64,000 nt of DNA from Neorhizobium populisoli (GTDB taxonomy: Bacteria; Pseudomonadota; Alphaproteobacteria; Rhizobiales; Rhizobiaceae), in assembly GCF_019430945.1 (NCBI RefSeq), contig NZ_JAHYCB010000012.1:101584-165583 (forward strand), in the 5' to 3' direction. The notes under the pieces are model-generated. The model did no database searches. It saw only the letters and a list, made by a program, of their open reading frames with translations, and was not told the origin of the DNA. The position numbers were made by a program, and so were the translations under genes. This document shows positions 51,688 through 60,595 of this stretch, piece after piece (position 1 is the stretch's first letter; each line of letters starts with the position of its first letter).

Positions 51688-52471
51688 CGTCGATTGCCAC
51701 ACTGCTGGACAGCCTGTTCAGGTCTTCTGAAATCGCGACCGCTGCAGATTTGAGAATTGGCACATAGCGATCTCGTGCCTCCTGCTCTGAACCAAACGCG
51801 GCCTTGAAATAGGTCAGTCCCAGGCTGGCAAGCACCCGGCCGCTTTTGGCTATGATCGGCACGGCAATCGTGTCCGAATTGCGTGGTTCGACGGTTGAGG
51901 AACGTGTCGCGTAACCGTTGCTACGCACTTCGTTCAGCAGGCGCAGAAGTTTGTCCTGGTGGTGGCTCAGCGCATTTTCCGGATTGTCGGATTTCTGCAG
52001 GATGTCGATCATGACATTGCGGTCTTCGCCATCGAGAAAGGCAAGATAGGCAAGCCCCATCGCGCGGGTGAGCATGCACAGGCGCTTGTTGACCGTGCTG
52101 TGGAAGGGCGAAATCAGGCTGTCGGGCACCGTGCTGAAGCGGATGATCATGTCGTCGTAATCCGGCAGGGCAATGGCGACTGGCCATTTGTGCTTGCGGG
52201 TGATGGCGATCGCCCACGCTCGGCCGGCCTCGACGACCAGAGGCCCCTTGTGGAAACCGGAGCTGAGCGATGTGACGAGCGCGCTCACCTGATAGCCGCC
52301 TTGCCGCGTGTCGTTCTCCACGTAGCCTGCCTCCTCCAGCGTTCGCAGGATGCGCACTAGCGTTGGCTTGGGCAGTTTCGTGCGGGCATGAAGCTGCGCA
52401 ATCGTATTGATCGGCTGCTGGTTAAGCTCCTGCAGCACGTTCATCGCGCGTTCTATGGCTCTAATGGTCAT
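51650..52471 (-). CDS. IclR family transcriptional regulator
   Basis: A 273-residue regulator with HTH region IAQLHARTKLPKPTLVRILRTLEEAGYV (about 24-51) and an effector domain with SPFHSTVNKRLCMLTRAMGLAYLAF (about 119-143) and AVPIIAKSGRVLASLGLTYF (about 206-225). The ATG at 52471 follows GGAGGACCC. It is divergent from the DUF6282/QOR/aldolase operon and likely controls it; a perfect palindrome lies just before that operon's first gene. Its 3' end overlaps the LacI gene by 38 bases tail to tail. Confidence 0.9.
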   Translation of the reverse strand: MTIRAIERAMNVLQELNQQPINTIAQLHARTKLPKPTLVRILRTLEEAGYVENDTRQGGYQVSALVTSLSSGFHKGPLVVEAGRAWAIAITRKHKWPVAIALPDYDDMIIRFSTVPDSLISPFHSTVNKRLCMLTRAMGLAYLAFLDGEDRNVMIDILQKSDNPENALSHHQDKLLRLLNEVRSNGYATRSSTVEPRNSDTIAVPIIAKSGRVLASLGLTYFKAAFGSEQEARDRYVPILKSAAVAISEDLNRLSSSVAIDVSSADQSATSDD

Positions 52472-52555
52472 GGGTCCTCCTCCCAGACTGTCCGCCAAGC
52501 CATTCCGGCTCGCGAAACGATAGAGACGATAGGTTGTCGCCGGACCAAGTCAAGT

Positions 52556-52572
52556 TCTAAGGCTGCCTTAGA
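52556..52572. promoter_or_regulatory. Palindrome upstream of the DUF6282 operon, candidate IclR operator
   Basis: TCTAAGG-CTG-CCTTAGA is a perfect 7-bp inverted repeat with a 3-base centre, ending 19 bases before the start at 52592 and touching the ribosome-site region (AAGGAGG at 52576-52582). Its position in the divergent spacer of an IclR gene supports an operator role. Confidence 0.5.
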
Positions 52573-52591
52573 TGCAAGGAGGATGAAGTTC

Positions 52592-53539
52592 ATGGCTTCG
52601 ACAGAGGATACGAAACGCAACCGCGAGGAAGTTCGCCGACTGATCGCCGGTATTGATGACGCCTTGGCGGCAAGCCTGTTGCGCGGCGCACTGGATCTTC
52701 ACGTGCATTCCGGGCCTTCGACGATGCCGCGCCAGCTCGATCACCTGGAAGCGGCCGAAGAAGCGGCGGCGGCGGGCATGCGTGCTGTGCTGTTCAAGGA
52801 TCACCATTATTCCGTGGCGCCGTTCATTCCCCTGATGGAACGGGTGCTGGGGGATCGTGGCCTTGCCATGTATAGCGGCCTCGTACTCAACAATTCGACC
52901 GGCGGCTTCAATCCGTTTGTCGTGGATGCACAGTTGAAGATGGGCGCCAAACTGATCTGGATGCCGACGGCGCAGGCCGCCAACCATATCAGAAGCGCCC
53001 ATCGCAAGGTCCGGCTCGCCTCCAATGTCGAGCTGAAAAACTCGCCGGCGCTGAGTGTCGTCGACGGGTACGGAAATATTATCGACGAGGTGAAACAGAT
53101 CCTAGACATGATCGCCGAGTTCGACGTGATCCTGTCTTCCGGCCATCTGCATGTCTGGGAAATCTGGCAGCTGTTCGAGGAAGCGAAAAAACGCGGGGTC
53201 AAGCGTCTCCTCATCAACCATCCGATGTACGGCTTGCACTTCACCTACGACGATATCCGCGACCTGGCCGCCATGGGTGCGCTGGTCGAGCAGTCGGCCG
53301 GCATGTATGTCGACAGCCGCTTCAACGCCTATTCCCCGCAGGAACTCAAGGAGCACATCCTTGCCGCCGGTGTTGCACACTCTTCGATCGGCTCCGATCT
53401 GGGGCAGGTCGATAATCCGACCCCCGTGGAAGGTATGCGGCAGGCCATCAAGCTCTGCCTGGCACTCGGCTTCAGCGAGGCGGAGGTTAGGGCCATGGTT
53501 TCGGATAATCCAGCCCGACTAGTCGGTCTGAGCGATTGA
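52592..53539 (+). CDS. DUF6282 family protein, amidohydrolase/PHP-like
   Basis: A 315-residue protein with a metal-hydrolase-like start (RGALDLHVHSGPST, HxH at about 41-43), AVLFKDHHYS (about 73-82), SSGHLHVWE (about 192-200), LLINHPMYGL and a final GSDLGQVDNPTP with NPARLVG. These resemble the TIM-barrel amidohydrolase layout, with metal ligands from HxH, later His residues and Asp. The family has no assigned reaction that I know of. The ATG at 52592 has AAGGAGG with 9-base spacing; the ATG at 52583 abuts the ribosome site. First gene of an oxidative/aldolytic operon, so it may hydrolyse the imported substrate. Confidence 0.8.
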   Translation: MASTEDTKRNREEVRRLIAGIDDALAASLLRGALDLHVHSGPSTMPRQLDHLEAAEEAAAAGMRAVLFKDHHYSVAPFIPLMERVLGDRGLAMYSGLVLNNSTGGFNPFVVDAQLKMGAKLIWMPTAQAANHIRSAHRKVRLASNVELKNSPALSVVDGYGNIIDEVKQILDMIAEFDVILSSGHLHVWEIWQLFEEAKKRGVKRLLINHPMYGLHFTYDDIRDLAAMGALVEQSAGMYVDSRFNAYSPQELKEHILAAGVAHSSIGSDLGQVDNPTPVEGMRQAIKLCLALGFSEAEVRAMVSDNPARLVGLSD

Positions 53540-53560
53540 CGCGGCGACGGGTCCGAGCTG

Positions 53561-54583
53561 GTGCAAGTCATTGAAATCGAGAGGCCGGGTGGTCCGGAAG
53601 TGCTTCGGATCGCCGATCGCCCTCGGCCGCAGCCAGGCGCTGGCGAGGTGTTGATCCGGGTCGTTGCGGCAGGCGTCAATCGGCCGGATGTACAGCAACG
53701 ACGCGGGCTCTATCCGCCACCGCCCGGTGCATCGGATATTCCCGGGCTTGATGTTGCGGGGCTCGTTGAGGAGGTCGGTCCCGGCGTCGAAACCCTGAAG
53801 CCCGGAATGCCGGTCTGCGCGCTGGTGAATGGCGGCGGATATGCGGAGTTCTGTGTCGCGCCGGCCGTGCAGTGCATGCCGGTCCCGAAGGGGCTGAGTT
53901 TTATCGAGGGTGCGTCGCTTCCGGAGGTCTTCTTTACCGCCTGGAACAACCTGATCTGGCTGGCGCGTCTCGGCGAGGGGGAAACGCTGCTGATCCACGG
54001 CGGCACGAGTGGTGTCGGCATGGCCGGCATCCAGATCGCCAGGCATCTGCGCGGGGCAAAGGTTTTTGCCACCGCGGGCAGCCCGGAGAAACGCGACGTC
54101 TGCTTGGCGATCGGTGCCAAGGCGGCGGTGGATTATCGCGGTGCCTGGGACGAGGAAATCCGCGCGCTGACCGATGGCGCCGGTGTCGACGTCATTCTCG
54201 ACGGACAGGCCGGGCCGAATACCCAACGGCATCTCGATCTCTTGAAGGCCGATGGCCGGCTGGTCTTCATTGCCAGCCATGAGTGCGAGTCCGCCGAGGT
54301 CAATATCAGGTCGCTGGTGCGCCGGCGTCTGACGATCACGGGTTCGACACTGCGGCCCCGATCGGCGGAGTACAAGGGCCGGCTGGCGCGCGAGCTTGTC
54401 GCACAGGTCTGGCCGCTGATCGAGGATGGGCAGATCAAGACGCATATCCACGAACCCGTGCCATTTCATCAGGTGAGGGATGCTCACGCCATTCTCGACG
54501 AGAACCGGCAGATCGGCAAAGTCGTGCTGGTCGTCGACCCGGCGATGGCGCCAGCCGTGCCCGAACCATGTCGGCCATTCTAG
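53561..54583 (+). CDS. NAD(P)H quinone oxidoreductase (QOR/PIG3-type)
   Basis: A 340-residue medium-chain dehydrogenase/reductase without the catalytic or structural zinc ligands. The GroES-like domain includes AAGVNRPDVQQRRGLYPPPPG (about 36-56), the cofactor motif is LLIHGGTSGVGMAGIQIARH (about 144-163), and TITGSTLRPRSAEYKGRLA (about 253-271) is characteristic of the PIG3/TP53I3 subgroup. The start is GTG, 21 bases after the DUF6282 gene. It likely reduces an enone or quinone-like intermediate. Confidence 0.88.
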   Translation: MQVIEIERPGGPEVLRIADRPRPQPGAGEVLIRVVAAGVNRPDVQQRRGLYPPPPGASDIPGLDVAGLVEEVGPGVETLKPGMPVCALVNGGGYAEFCVAPAVQCMPVPKGLSFIEGASLPEVFFTAWNNLIWLARLGEGETLLIHGGTSGVGMAGIQIARHLRGAKVFATAGSPEKRDVCLAIGAKAAVDYRGAWDEEIRALTDGAGVDVILDGQAGPNTQRHLDLLKADGRLVFIASHECESAEVNIRSLVRRRLTITGSTLRPRSAEYKGRLARELVAQVWPLIEDGQIKTHIHEPVPFHQVRDAHAILDENRQIGKVVLVVDPAMAPAVPEPCRPF

Positions 54584-54599
54584 GGGACGAGAGATCAAG

Positions 54600-55373
54600 A
54601 TGACCGAACAACGCCCGAATTTCACAACGTTTCGCGAACGCCTTGTTGCGCGGGAGCGGATGCTGGGAACCTTCCTGAAACTGCCGACGACCCAGGTGAT
54701 CGAAATACTCGGGCATATCGGCTACGATTTCGTCGTCATCGACCAGGAGCATGCGCCTCTCGATCGTGGAATAACGGACCTGATGATCCTGGCTGCCCGC
54801 GCTTCCAATATTGCGCCACTGGTGCGGGTGCCAGAATTCAACGCAGCGAGCATCCTCTCCGCACTGGATTGCGGGGCGATGGGGATCATGGTTCCGCATG
54901 TGAACTCGGTGGAGAAGGCGCAGGCCGTTGCGCAAAGCTGCCGGTATGCCGGTGGCAGCCGCGGCTTTGCAGGACTTACCCGTGCAGGCGCTTGGGGGAG
55001 TTTCACTGGCGTGCAGCATATGGCTTTGCAGGACAGACAAGTCGCCTGCGTCGTGATGATCGAGGATCAGGATGCGATAGAACATGCGGAGGCGATCGCA
55101 CGTGTCGATGGGATCGACGCCCTGTTTATCGGCCGTGGCGATCTGACCGCCTCCTTCGGTAACGATCCGGATGCCGCAAAGAAGGTTGCCGAAATCAGCG
55201 CAAGAGTTGCGGCCGCGGCTCAAGCGGCCAATGTCCCATTGCTGATGCTGCCGACGAACAAGGACGACTTCGAATTCGCCAAAGGGCTTGGCGCCAGCGC
55301 CATGCTGCTTTCAAGCGACCACGGGTTCATCCGTTCCGCAGCCGCCAAGGCGCTCAAGGACTTTGCGGACTGA
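54600..55373 (+). CDS. HpcH/HpaI family aldolase
   Basis: A 257-residue class II aldolase. Family motifs are LGTFLKLPTTQVIEILGHIGYDFVVIDQEHAPLD (about 22-55, with the Glu and His near the metal site), CGAMGIMVPHVNS, RGFAGLTRAG and ALFIGRGDLTASFG (about 179-192). Members cleave 2-keto-3-deoxy sugar acids or 4-hydroxy-2-ketoacids to pyruvate and an aldehyde. The aldehyde could then be oxidised by the aldehyde dehydrogenase downstream. Confidence 0.87.
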   Translation: MTEQRPNFTTFRERLVARERMLGTFLKLPTTQVIEILGHIGYDFVVIDQEHAPLDRGITDLMILAARASNIAPLVRVPEFNAASILSALDCGAMGIMVPHVNSVEKAQAVAQSCRYAGGSRGFAGLTRAGAWGSFTGVQHMALQDRQVACVVMIEDQDAIEHAEAIARVDGIDALFIGRGDLTASFGNDPDAAKKVAEISARVAAAAQAANVPLLMLPTNKDDFEFAKGLGASAMLLSSDHGFIRSAAAKALKDFAD

Positions 55374-55393
55374 TTGTTCGATTGGAGGAGAAT

Positions 55394-56155
55394 GTGACTG
55401 CTATCGATATCCCCGCGCTCCGTATCCCCAAAGTGGCGGTCGTCACCGGAGGAAGCAGCGGGATCGGCCGCGCTACCGCAGCGCGTCTGGCCGAGATGGG
55501 CTCGACGGTTGTCGTCGGTTACAACAGCCGGCCTGACGCAGCGAATGACGTGATCAGCGGTCTTCAGGGCAGCGGTCATGTCGCCATGCGCATCTCGATC
55601 GACGATCCCGTCTCGATCGATACGGCTGTTGCCGCCGTGAAGGAACGGTTCGGCAGTATTGACGCGCTCATCAATTCCGGTGGCGCGACCACGCCGGTTC
55701 CTGCCGGTGATCTGAACGGGCTTACCGACGAAATCTTCGACCGGACCGTGATGCTCAACCTGCGTGGGCCCTTCGCGACGATCCGCGCGTTTCGTCCGTT
55801 GCTGGAACGCGGTGACAATGCCGCCATCGTCAACGTCTCGTCGATCGCGGCGCGGACGGGGATCGGCAGCAGCCTCGCCTATCTCGCAGCAAAAGGCGGG
55901 CTGGATTCGCTGACGATCGCGCTTGCCAAGGTGCTGGCGCCGAAGGTCAGGGTCTTTTCCGTGTCGCCGGCCGGAGTCGATACGGATTTCGTTCCGAACC
56001 GCACCCGCGAGCAGCTGGAAAAGGTTGCCGAAAGACTGCCGCTAGGGCGGGTTACGACGCCTGATGACGTGGCGCGCGCTGTGATTGCCTGCATCGTCAA
56101 CCTGACGAGTTCGACCGGGATTATTGTGCCGGTGGATGAAGGAAGGCATTTATAA
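55394..56155 (+). CDS. SDR family oxidoreductase
   Basis: A 253-residue classical short-chain dehydrogenase with an intact active site: TGGSSGIGRA (about 18-27), Ser in NVSSIAAR (about 138) and YLAAK (about 158-162). The start is GTG at 55394 after GGAGGAGAAT. It contrasts with the SDR-fold protein at 25468, which lacks these residues. It probably oxidises a hydroxy acid or alcohol in the pathway. Confidence 0.88.
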   Translation: MTAIDIPALRIPKVAVVTGGSSGIGRATAARLAEMGSTVVVGYNSRPDAANDVISGLQGSGHVAMRISIDDPVSIDTAVAAVKERFGSIDALINSGGATTPVPAGDLNGLTDEIFDRTVMLNLRGPFATIRAFRPLLERGDNAAIVNVSSIAARTGIGSSLAYLAAKGGLDSLTIALAKVLAPKVRVFSVSPAGVDTDFVPNRTREQLEKVAERLPLGRVTTPDDVARAVIACIVNLTSSTGIIVPVDEGRHL

Positions 56156-56166
56156 GGTTGCCTTCC
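56141..56166 (+). terminator. Hairpin spanning the SDR stop codon
   Basis: GGAAGGC (56141-56147) pairs with GCCTTCC (56160-56166) around a 12-base loop holding the stop codon. No T-run follows. It may be an mRNA-processing or attenuation element between the SDR and aldehyde dehydrogenase genes. Confidence 0.35.
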
Positions 56167-56284
56167 AAGCCGGCTTGTTGTCGTCTGGCGAAACGTCTTC
56201 GAGAATGCGTTGCCAGTCATGTCCAGCCCTATAGTGTCGATGAGATCCCTTACCTCTTTGACGCCAGCAGCAATGAACGGAACG

Positions 56285-57709
56285 ATGGAAAAACTGAAGT
56301 TTTACATAGACGGCCGATGGGTCGATCCTGCCGTTCCGGCAAGTATCGGGATTACCAACCCGGCGACCGAGGAAACGTTCGCACGGATCAGCCTCGGTGC
56401 GCGCGAAGACGTGGACAGGGCGGCACGGGCTGCCAGACGCGCTTTTGCAGTCTACAGCGACACCAGTGTTGAGGAGCGGCTGGGTTATCTCGAAAAGATC
56501 ATTGCCGGGTTTCGGGCACACCTGCCGGAACTGGCAAAGCTGATGACGCTGGAGATGGGATCGCCGATCACCTTCTCGACCGAACGCCAGGCGACCGTCG
56601 CGCTCTTCCATTTCGAGGAAGTGGTGCGGGTGCTTTCGATTTACGATTTCGAGCACCGGATGGGCAATGGCATCGTCCGCCGCGAGCCGATCGGCGTTTG
56701 CGGTTTCATCACGCCGTGGAACTGGCCGTTGAACCAGGTCGCCTCCAAGGTCGCCCCGGCGCTTGCGGCCGGCTGCACCGTGGTCCTGAAGCCGAGCGAG
56801 ATCGCGCCGCTGAGCTCGATGCTGCTTGCGGAGATCATCGACGCGGCAGGCCTGCCGCCCGGCGTCTTCAATCTGGTGAACGGCGACGGCCCGACCGTCG
56901 GCGAAGCGATTGCCGGTCATCCGGAAATCGACATGGTGTCCTTCACCGGTTCGACGACCGCCGGCATCAAGGTCGCGAAGCTGGCCGCCGATACCGTCAA
57001 GCGGGTCGCTCAGGAGCTTGGTGGAAAGTCCGCCAACATCATCCTGACGGATGCCGATCTTGAAGCCTCAGTCGAGGCCGGCGTGCATGCCTGCTACACC
57101 AATGCCGGCCAGAACTGCCAGTCGCCGACGCGCATGCTGGTGCACCGCTCACAACGCGAACAGGCATTCGACGCAGCCCGTAGGGCCGTCGACAGCATTC
57201 GTCTTGGTGATCCGCTCGACCCGAAATCGACGATGGGGCCGCTCGTCAGCCAGCAGCAGTTCGACAAGGTCCAGAACCTGATCCAGACCGGCCTTGACGA
57301 GGGTGCGACGCTGGTGGCCGGCGGGCCATGCCGCCCTGCCGAACTGAACCGCGGTTATTATGTGCGCCCCACGGTGTTCGGCGACGTGACGCCCGACATG
57401 ACGATCGCCCGAGAGGAGATTTTCGGCCCCGTTCTGTCCATCCTGAATTACGACACGGAAGACGAAGCCATTGCGATAGCCAATGATACGCCCTTCGGGC
57501 TGGCGGGTTTCGTGCAGTCGAAGGACGTCGATCGCGCCCGCAAGGTTGCCAACCGCATCCGGGCAGGGCGCGTCTACCTGAATGGCGCCGGCTTCGACCG
57601 CAGCCTGCCGTTCGGCGGTTACAAACAGTCCGGCAACGGGCGTGAGTTCGGCCTGTTCGGTTTCGAGGAATATCTCGAGGTCAAGGCGATCCTTGGCTAC
57701 CCTGCTTGA
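56285..57709 (+). CDS. Aldehyde dehydrogenase family protein
   Basis: A 474-residue NAD(P)-dependent aldehyde dehydrogenase. Key residues are Asn in FITPWNWPLNQV (about 144), Lys in VLKPSEIAPLS (about 168), Glu in AQELGGKSANI (about 243), catalytic Cys in NAGQNCQSPTRML (about 280) and Glu in EEIFGPVLSI (about 379). The open frame extends to a TTG at 56210 with ATGs at 56219 and 56273. The ATG at 56285 was chosen because MEKLKFYIDGRWV is the usual N-terminus; no ribosome site is decisive. Confidence 0.9.
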   Translation: MEKLKFYIDGRWVDPAVPASIGITNPATEETFARISLGAREDVDRAARAARRAFAVYSDTSVEERLGYLEKIIAGFRAHLPELAKLMTLEMGSPITFSTERQATVALFHFEEVVRVLSIYDFEHRMGNGIVRREPIGVCGFITPWNWPLNQVASKVAPALAAGCTVVLKPSEIAPLSSMLLAEIIDAAGLPPGVFNLVNGDGPTVGEAIAGHPEIDMVSFTGSTTAGIKVAKLAADTVKRVAQELGGKSANIILTDADLEASVEAGVHACYTNAGQNCQSPTRMLVHRSQREQAFDAARRAVDSIRLGDPLDPKSTMGPLVSQQQFDKVQNLIQTGLDEGATLVAGGPCRPAELNRGYYVRPTVFGDVTPDMTIAREEIFGPVLSILNYDTEDEAIAIANDTPFGLAGFVQSKDVDRARKVANRIRAGRVYLNGAGFDRSLPFGGYKQSGNGREFGLFGFEEYLEVKAILGYPA

Positions 57710-57756
57710 GGGGTGACCTGCATCGATTTCGGCAGGAGGAGCCGGATCGGTTGCAT

Positions 57757-57792
57757 GACCTATCGTTTGCATCGACCTGAAGCATAGGTCGA
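57757..57792 (+). promoter_or_regulatory. Overlapping inverted repeats upstream of tctB
   Basis: GACCTAT (57757-57763) pairs with ATAGGTC (57784-57790), and the alternative TCGACCT (57772-57778) pairs with AGGTCGA (57786-57792). The arms are mutually exclusive, so this could be an operator or an attenuator-like switch before the transporter genes. Confidence 0.35.
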
Positions 57793-57822
57793 GTTTCTGT
57801 CCGCATTTTGGGAGGTTTGCCG

Positions 57823-58272
57823 ATGAAGATCGGTCAAGACAGTATATTAGGGCTCTTTTTTGCCGTCACCGGCTGCGTGGCGCTCTGGATCGCAATCCAG
57901 TATCCTTTCGGGACAGCAGGGCGAATGGGGCCGGGCTATTTTCCGGTCATCATCTCGAGCCTCCTCGTCGTGACCGGCATCTGCGTCGTCATCCGATCGA
58001 TATCCGCATCGGGCGATGCGTTTCCGGCGATCAATTTGAAGGCACTGTTCATGGTGCCTGCGGCCGTCGTGGTCTTCGGCCTGGCGATCGAGCCGCTCGG
58101 TTTTCTGCCAGCCGTCCTGCTGCTTCTCGTCCTCAGCGCGGCAACCAGCGTCAAATTCCGTTTCGACTGGAAGGCGTCTGCCGGCGCACTGGTTTTCTCC
58201 GGACTATGCACCGTTCTTTTCGTCAAGCTGATCGGGCTGCCCATACCTATACTCGGCACCTGGCTGCAATAA
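57823..58272 (+). CDS. tctB: Tripartite tricarboxylate transporter small membrane subunit
   Basis: A 149-residue membrane protein with four hydrophobic segments, a TctB-like size and the early RMGPGYFPVIISSLLVVTG motif (about 33-51). The ATG at 57823 follows GGGAGGTTTGCC. It assembles with the large subunit encoded next for secondary uptake of carboxylates delivered by a periplasmic binding protein. Confidence 0.88.
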   Translation: MKIGQDSILGLFFAVTGCVALWIAIQYPFGTAGRMGPGYFPVIISSLLVVTGICVVIRSISASGDAFPAINLKALFMVPAAVVVFGLAIEPLGFLPAVLLLLVLSAATSVKFRFDWKASAGALVFSGLCTVLFVKLIGLPIPILGTWLQ

Positions 58273-58294
58273 CCAACGCATCGTGAGCCTCGAC

Positions 58295-59800
58295 ATGGAT
58301 ATATTCAACGGACTTATGCTCGGCTTCTCGACCGCGACGACGTTTGGGAATTTTCTCTATTGTTTCCTGGGCGTACTGCTCGGAACGGCTGTCGGTGTGC
58401 TGCCGGGCCTCGGGCCGATCGCCACCATTTCCATGCTTCTGCCTTTCACCTTCGGCCTTCCGGTGGATACGGCGCTGATCATGCTGGCGGGCATTTTTTA
58501 TGGCTCGCAATATGGCGGGTCTACCACTGCCATCCTGATGAACCTTCCCGGTGAAGCGTCTTCGGTCGTCACCACGCTTGATGGCCATGAGATGGCAAAG
58601 CAGGGCAAGGCGGGCAGGGCGCTCGCGGCGGCGGCCATCGGCAGCTTCTTTGCAGGCACCGTCGGTACGCTTTTCATCGCCATCGCGGCGCCGCTGCTCG
58701 CAGGCCTTGCGCTGACCTTCGGACCCGCGGAATATTTCTCGCTGATCGTTCTCGGGCTGATCACGTCCATGGTGCTGGCCAGCGGTTCGCTGCTCACAGC
58801 CCTCGGCATGGCCCTCTTCGGAATGATGCTCGGCATGATCGGAACCGACGTCAATTCGGGCGCCGCTCGCTTCACCTTCGGCACGCCGAACCTGCTCGAC
58901 GGACTGGATTTCGTCGTGGTGGCCACCGGTGTTTTCGGCCTCGGCGAAGTTCTTGCAAATCTCGAGAATGAGCGCAGCCGCTCCGCCGGGATCGCTCAGG
59001 TCAGCAGTCTGTTTCCGACCCGCGAGGACTGGAAACGCATGGCCGCGCCGATCCTGCGCGGCACCGGCATAGGTGTCCTGCTCGGCGTGCTGCCGGGGGC
59101 AGGGGTGTTGCTCGCGTCCTTCTCGGCCTATGCGCTGGAAAAGAAGGTTTCGCGCCATTCCGCCGAGTTCGGCAAGGGCGCGATCGAAGGCGTGGCGGCT
59201 CCCGAAGCGGCAAACAATGCGGCGGCCCAGACGTGTTTCATCCCGATGCTGACGCTTGGTCTTCCCGGCACGGCAACCATGGCCTTGATGATCGGTGCGC
59301 TGGTCGTGCAGGGTGTGCAGCCGGGGCCGGAAATTCTGACGCAGCAGCCGGCTCTGTTCTGGGGGCTCGTGGTTTCCATGTGGCTCGGAAATCTGATGCT
59401 GCTGTTCCTGAACCTGCCGCTCGTCGGCGTCTGGGCAAAGCTGATCTCGGTGCCTTATCATTACCTCTTCCCGATGATCTGCGTCTTCGTCGCCATCGGC
59501 GTCTACAGCATCAACAACAGCGTCTTCGACGTCTACATGATGGCTCTGTTCGGCGTGCTGGGGTATTTCTTCAAGAAGGTCGGCGCGGAGCCTGCACCAC
59601 TCATCCTCGCCATGATCCTGGGGCCGATGGCGGAGGAATATCTCCGGCGGGCGCTGCTGATCTCGCATGGCGACGCCAGCGTCTTCTTCACCAGCCCGCT
59701 CAGCCTCGGGACGCTGATCGTCGCTGCGCTGCTGCTGCTGTCGATCATATCTCCCCGTTTCCGCAAAGTGCGCGAGGAGGGGCTGCAGGAAGTCGACTGA
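58295..59800 (+). CDS. tctA: Tripartite tricarboxylate transporter large membrane subunit
   Basis: A 501-residue protein with about 12 hydrophobic segments and the TctA hallmarks GVLLGTAVGVLPGLGPIATI (about 27-46), YGGSTTAILMNLPGE (about 72-86) and EAANNAAAQTCFIPMLTLGLPG (about 305-326). An in-frame GTG at 58283 is possible, but MDIFNGLMLGFSTA is the normal start. It follows tctB by 22 bases. Confidence 0.92.
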   Translation: MDIFNGLMLGFSTATTFGNFLYCFLGVLLGTAVGVLPGLGPIATISMLLPFTFGLPVDTALIMLAGIFYGSQYGGSTTAILMNLPGEASSVVTTLDGHEMAKQGKAGRALAAAAIGSFFAGTVGTLFIAIAAPLLAGLALTFGPAEYFSLIVLGLITSMVLASGSLLTALGMALFGMMLGMIGTDVNSGAARFTFGTPNLLDGLDFVVVATGVFGLGEVLANLENERSRSAGIAQVSSLFPTREDWKRMAAPILRGTGIGVLLGVLPGAGVLLASFSAYALEKKVSRHSAEFGKGAIEGVAAPEAANNAAAQTCFIPMLTLGLPGTATMALMIGALVVQGVQPGPEILTQQPALFWGLVVSMWLGNLMLLFLNLPLVGVWAKLISVPYHYLFPMICVFVAIGVYSINNSVFDVYMMALFGVLGYFFKKVGAEPAPLILAMILGPMAEEYLRRALLISHGDASVFFTSPLSLGTLIVAALLLLSIISPRFRKVREEGLQEVD

Positions 59801-59857
59801 CGATCGTCGGTTTCCTGCGCCTTCGCGCAGCCGCATCCACATAAAACAGGAGACCCA

Positions 59858-60481
59858 ATGCCACATGATTTCGACGCCCGCCTGCGAGCTCATCTCGACC
59901 GCGAAGAACTTTTCGATCTCGTGCGGCGCGAACGGTTCGCACGGGACCAGCGCCGTTTCGACGTGATGGCTGCATGTTTTCACCGCGACGCCTATATCCG
60001 CACCAGCTGGTATGACGGCCATGGCGGCGACGCCTATGTGGACGCGACGCGCAAGTGGATGAGCAATACCGGCAATAGCAAACACTGGGTGTTTCCGGCC
60101 TTTGCTCAAATCTCCGGCGACCGGGCGACAGTGGAAAGCCCTGCCATGATCTTCAACCGCGCGCGGTTGGAAGATATTGAAGTGGATTTTCATGTGTTCT
60201 GCCGCTTCTTTTCCCGCGCGGTCAGGGAGGATGGCGCCTGGAAGCTCTTGTCCTTCCACGTTTTCTTCGAACGGGATGTGATGAAGCCGGTCAATCCGTC
60301 CGAAACGCTTCCGATCGACTGGGCGCAACTGAATGCAATGCGGCCATCCTACAAGTTCCTCGCCTATATCCAGAGCGTGCGGGGTGTGAAGGTCAACCCG
60401 GATCTCCTGGGCGACGACCGACCGGATGAACTGGCCGCGTTTCACGCCGGAGAAGAGCGGTGGCTTGCCGGTGGGGAATAG
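59858..60481 (+). CDS. NTF2/SnoaL-like fold protein
   Basis: A 207-residue protein with the SnoaL-like/NTF2 pattern: an N-terminal helix followed by DVMAACFHRDAYIRTSWYDGHG (about 35-56) and a long beta section (ATVESPAMIFNRA, VDFHVFCRFFSRAVREDGAWKLLSFHVFFERD). Such domains form cone-shaped pockets in hydratases, isomerases and ring-hydroxylating dioxygenase beta subunits. AGGAGACCCA precedes the ATG. It sits between the transporter membrane subunits and the binding protein, so it may process the imported acid. Function unknown. Confidence 0.75.
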   Translation: MPHDFDARLRAHLDREELFDLVRRERFARDQRRFDVMAACFHRDAYIRTSWYDGHGGDAYVDATRKWMSNTGNSKHWVFPAFAQISGDRATVESPAMIFNRARLEDIEVDFHVFCRFFSRAVREDGAWKLLSFHVFFERDVMKPVNPSETLPIDWAQLNAMRPSYKFLAYIQSVRGVKVNPDLLGDDRPDELAAFHAGEERWLAGGE

Positions 60482-60595
60482 GGATGGCGGGAGGCCGTTC
60501 CAAGCAGCGAAACGGAAGCAGCCTCATGTTCGAGAAGGGGACATGTTGCGTTAATTTGACGACATAGGCTCGATCAACGAGCGGGAGGAATAACA

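Noticed and set aside
58247..60445. A 732-codon open frame on the minus strand
   Set aside because: It lies antisense to tctA and the NTF2-like gene, has a low-complexity Arg/His/Gln/Asp-rich composition typical of the complement of GC-rich coding DNA, and shows no domain.
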